A stretch of DNA of 32,866 bases from Plakobranchus ocellatus (Eukaryota > Mollusca > Gastropoda > Plakobranchidae): NCBI GenBank assembly GCA_019648995.1, contig BLXT01007309.1, positions 559,308 to 592,173 of the forward strand, given 5' to 3'. A model generated the notes under the pieces. That model ran no database searches. It was not told the DNA's origin and was given only the letters and a program-made list of their open reading frames with translations. Shown in pieces: positions 30,267 through 32,866 of this stretch (position 1 is the stretch's first letter; every line of letters starts with the position of its first letter). The position numbers and the translations under genes are program-made.

Positions 30267-30298
30267 TCATCTCCTTTCCAAAGCTTTAAATTTGCTTT
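30267..30298 (-). CDS. BLOC1S2: BLOC1S2 last coding exon
   Basis: After the acceptor TTTTTTCAG, it encodes the end of a split Glu codon, then SKFKALERR and TGA, matching AKYKKLEKR at the human C-terminus. It is too short to be found as a simple open frame. Confidence 0.9.
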
Positions 30299-31902
30299 CT
30301 GAAAAAAGGAAAAGCATATATTTTAAAAGTCTCTCAAAGAATTTCACCAGGTATAACCTAAAAAAAACATGTTTTTTACACTATTACAGTATTAATATTT
30401 TTTAATGTTTGGATTCAAAGGTAATAATTTCAAGCAAATTCAGAAGAGAATAAATTATGCTGTCTCGCACAAACTTTCCAAAAAATGTATCTTTGGTGTA
30501 TAAGGCATGTTATATCTTTAGTTATATTATATTTTTGGTCTTAAAAAATATCTTTTAAAAAATCTTTTGTGTGAACCTGATAAAATACATAAAAAGTTTT
30601 TTTTTCAAAGTTAATGAGTGATTTTGAACTGCTCAAACTGTTCTCCAATGAGTTGCAACAAGCATGTGAAGTTTTGCTTTTATCAGCAGTTATCTGAGAA
30701 AACTTCTGCAATAGCTCCACACCCTCAACCAAAAAACTCAGGGGATGAATCACTGAATGCTCATTGCACAATTTTGCCTTGCAAAAATGCACAATCACTT
30801 GTTCTGTTTTAACAGCATCTCTCAAACAGAAGGCAATCATTACTTTCTATTTGCCCCTCAATCAAAATAAGTAATAAGGTTATATCTGCACTGTCTGTTC
30901 TACACCTGTAAGGCCTATTTTCTTTGTAAATAATTCAAAACATGTTCTGAGGTAAATGGTTCAAAACAGACCAAACGAGCATACAATGCACCCACCTAGT
31001 CTCTTTGAATACTGGTCTAAGCTGTAGGCAGCTTGCTCTAAAGTTGCTACGCTTTCTTCAATTTGATCAATTTGCTCCAAATATGGCTGGAGACTTTTAT
31101 CTAGAATTTAAAAATAAAAGAAAGAAAATCATCAAAAAAGGATAAAAGACACAAGCAATTTTGATATGACAATATTTTTCAAAGGATAAAATTATAATCA
31201 TTTTTTCTTGAGTTATTCAATCAGCAGTCAGCACAGGGGAAACCTGGCTTCTATGCCACTAGGCCAACTCCAAAACTTAATTTAAAATTATCTGAAAATA
31301 TTTAGTACAACAGTGATGACAATGATTCAAACATCTTGATCTGGAGAGTAGGACAAGCCCCCACTGGCACCAAGCAACAGCGCCTTAAAGGTTGAAATAG
31401 CCAAAGCGGTATGTAACACAAAAATGAGGGGACAAATTTAAAAAGATAGAAAATAAAATTCTTTTCAGGTAGATAGTTCATTTTGGTCATTAAACACAAA
31501 AATGTATTGGAAAAATGATAAAATTTGGGAAATGACTGACAAAAGAATTATAAAAATCCAAAGAAGCCATTACAAAAAAAACAACCCAACAAACATTCTA
31601 TAACATGATCTAGGACAGAAAAAAAATAAACACAGTGGTGCCAATTTTAATCTAATTTTTTGCCAATATAATTACTAAATTTTTCAAGCAACAGTAACTT
31701 TTCTTTATCAGGAAAAACAATGAGGGAAAAAACTGCATTTGGGTAATGTTCAAGGAGAAAAGCACCAATAATTCCAACTTACACTTTTCATTGAGGCTTT
31801 TCAGGGCTCCACTAATACTGAGAGCAATGTGTTTCATTTCAGAATAGCGACTTGTTGTAACAGTATTCATTTTTTCTAAAAGCTTGTAGTCTTCAACAGT
31901 AC
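30267..31902 (-). CDS. BLOC1S2: BLOC1S2, C-terminal part of gene (3 exons in window)
   Basis: Subunit 2 of BLOC-1, also found in BORC, which act in the biogenesis and positioning of lysosome-related organelles in the cytosol. The minus-strand exons 31902-31783, 31100-30996 and 30298-30267 join at GT-AG sites, all in phase 1. Together they give [60 protein letters not shown] and [20 protein letters not shown], ending LERR and TGA. This follows the human protein from SEDYKLLENMNKLTSLKYLE to the C-terminus almost residue for residue and has the expected coiled-coil heptads. About 85 residues are present. The N-terminal part (DITELCRDMFSKMATYLTGEL in human) was not found in 31903-32866, so it probably lies outside the window. 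The gene converges on the SCPEP1-like gene. Confidence 0.93.
30299..30995 (-). other. BLOC1S2 intron (penultimate to last coding exon)
   Basis: A 697-nt phase-1 intron with donor GTGGGT. An open frame at 30541-30840 on the minus strand lies inside it and has no recognised homology. Confidence 0.8.
30996..31100 (-). CDS. BLOC1S2: BLOC1S2 internal exon
   Basis: Encodes [20 protein letters not shown] and [14 protein letters not shown], matching AGLQPYLDQINVIEEQVAALEQ of human BLOC1S2. It is phase 1 at both ends. Confidence 0.94.
31101..31782 (-). other. BLOC1S2 intron
   Basis: A 682-nt phase-1 intron with donor GTAAGT. No gene or recognised element lies inside. Confidence 0.8.
31783..31902 (-). 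CDS. BLOC1S2: BLOC1S2 internal exon
   Basis: Encodes [20 protein letters not shown] and [19 protein letters not shown]. The acceptor CACACCAG precedes GTACTG. It requires a phase-1 upstream exon that is not visible in the window. Confidence 0.93.
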
Positions 31903-32866
31903 CTGGTGTGAACAGAAGATGTACAGTTAAGATTCAATTAGACTAAATTTCTTTAATTGCTTATCCAATATTATTTTAATTAATGTGCACTCCACCTATA
32001 CTGATATCGCTTATTATATTGAAATTCCTCATACATTGACATTTATATCAAGCCGTAACTATTGTCTTCTATTCTGTCTATAATAAAATTATTTCCCTAC
32101 CAGTTCCCTTATAATGACGTTTTTATGGTCTCCTTGGTACTCTTTTATTCAGCATTATTCTTTCAGAATACATTTTTTGTTCCATGAAATCTTTTTCCGA
32201 GGTCTTTAACTACCCGCCATGTTTCTTTTCAACACTTCACATTCAGACACACACTCAAAAAACAGGCAACTGTTTTTGTACAGCACCTACACTTATACTT
32301 CTAACAGTGTAAAACTTTGAAAACTTGGTACAGAGGATAAAAGAGAGTGTGATCATAGCAACAAGAGAACATTTTCTACTCTCTGTCTTTGTAATTTGAT
32401 ATAATAACATTCTCTTTTATCCACGTAACATTTACAGTCCCTTTCATATTGATATAAATCTGGGGTGCAATGTATGTGTATATATATAAAAAAAAATATA
32501 TTTTTTTTTTTCTTCTTCAATTTTTTTTGGCAAATTTTTGTTTTTCTTTTTAGTCTACAAAAGCCTGGTAAATATATAATTATATACAATATTTTAAGTT
32601 TAAACCAAAGGTAAAAAGTCATAACACATTTGCGAGCAAAACTGAATAAAATATTTTACAAGAATATGGAACACAATATAATGCTTAAACGTAAGATGCA
32701 GCCAAAATGGATCACTAAACATTGAATAAATAAGTTACAATAAATATCTGCAATCTAAATAATTGTGAGATATTCCTAATATTGAAAATTCTTCACTAAT
32801 AAGCTTCTGCATTTTTCTTCATATTCATAGACATTCCAAGGACCAAAAAATTTTTAAGGGGGGGGG
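31903..32866. other. Probable 5' intron of BLOC1S2, no exon recognised
   Basis: AT-rich sequence. I looked on the minus strand for an exon encoding the MFSKMATYLTGEL-like region and saw none. A T-rich and AT-repeat stretch lies at about 32478-32530, and the window ends in a G run. Confidence 0.5.

Noticed and set aside
30541-30840. 99-codon minus-strand frame
   Set aside because: It lies inside a BLOC1S2 intron, has no recognised homology, and the flanking exons join without it.
32353-32622. 89-codon minus-strand frame as BLOC1S2 upstream exon
   Set aside because: It contains low-complexity Lys/Phe/Ile runs and nothing like the MFSKMATYLTGEL region.

Overview
The window is AT-rich nuclear DNA from an animal. 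It carries intron-rich host genes with GT-AG introns, LINE and DNA-transposon fossils, GA/CT microsatellites, and scattered low-complexity clusters built on TCTAGA/AGATCT. The gene structures and repeat flavour suggest a lophotrochozoan, perhaps a gastropod mollusc; this is an inference, since no species-specific gene is present.

Layout. 1-1810: a (GA)n microsatellite, then sequence with no recognisable gene. 1815-4620: a cluster of decayed non-LTR retrotransposon pieces of the endonuclease-reverse transcriptase ('craniofacial development protein 2-like') type. One is a head-to-head copy that looks like a 5' inversion. 4747-4813: a (TC)n tract just upstream of the first host gene. 4997-18608 (+): a complete 13-exon gene for a retinoid-inducible serine carboxypeptidase (SCPEP1-like). 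It encodes 457 residues, keeps the full Ser-Asp-His triad, and every exon joins in frame. Intron 9 holds another copy of the same LINE family. Intron 10 holds a small element with perfect inverted ends and TTAA target sites, plus an assembly gap of 392 N. 18609-22200: 3' flank with a 400-bp foldback repeat. 22550-29230 (+): a decayed piggyBac-like transposase in two parts, separated by about 4.5 kb that contains a hAT-like transposase gene. The hAT gene has one good intron, two tandem expansions in its coding region, and two successive copies of the transposase core motif. 30267-31902 (-): the last three coding exons of BLOC1S2; its 5' exons lie outside the window or were not found.

The two host genes are convergent (tail to tail) with the transposon cluster between them. 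SCPEP1 is a secretory/lysosomal carboxypeptidase and BLOC1S2 is a subunit of the BLOC-1/BORC complexes of lysosome-related organelle biogenesis. Both concern lysosomes, but nothing in the sequence shows co-regulation.

I saw no new multi-gene system. The points most worth a second look are the chimeric, internally amplified hAT transposase nested in piggyBac, two SCPEP1 exons that begin with a perfect 5' splice-site motif, the TTAA element, and the foldback repeat in the 3' flank.
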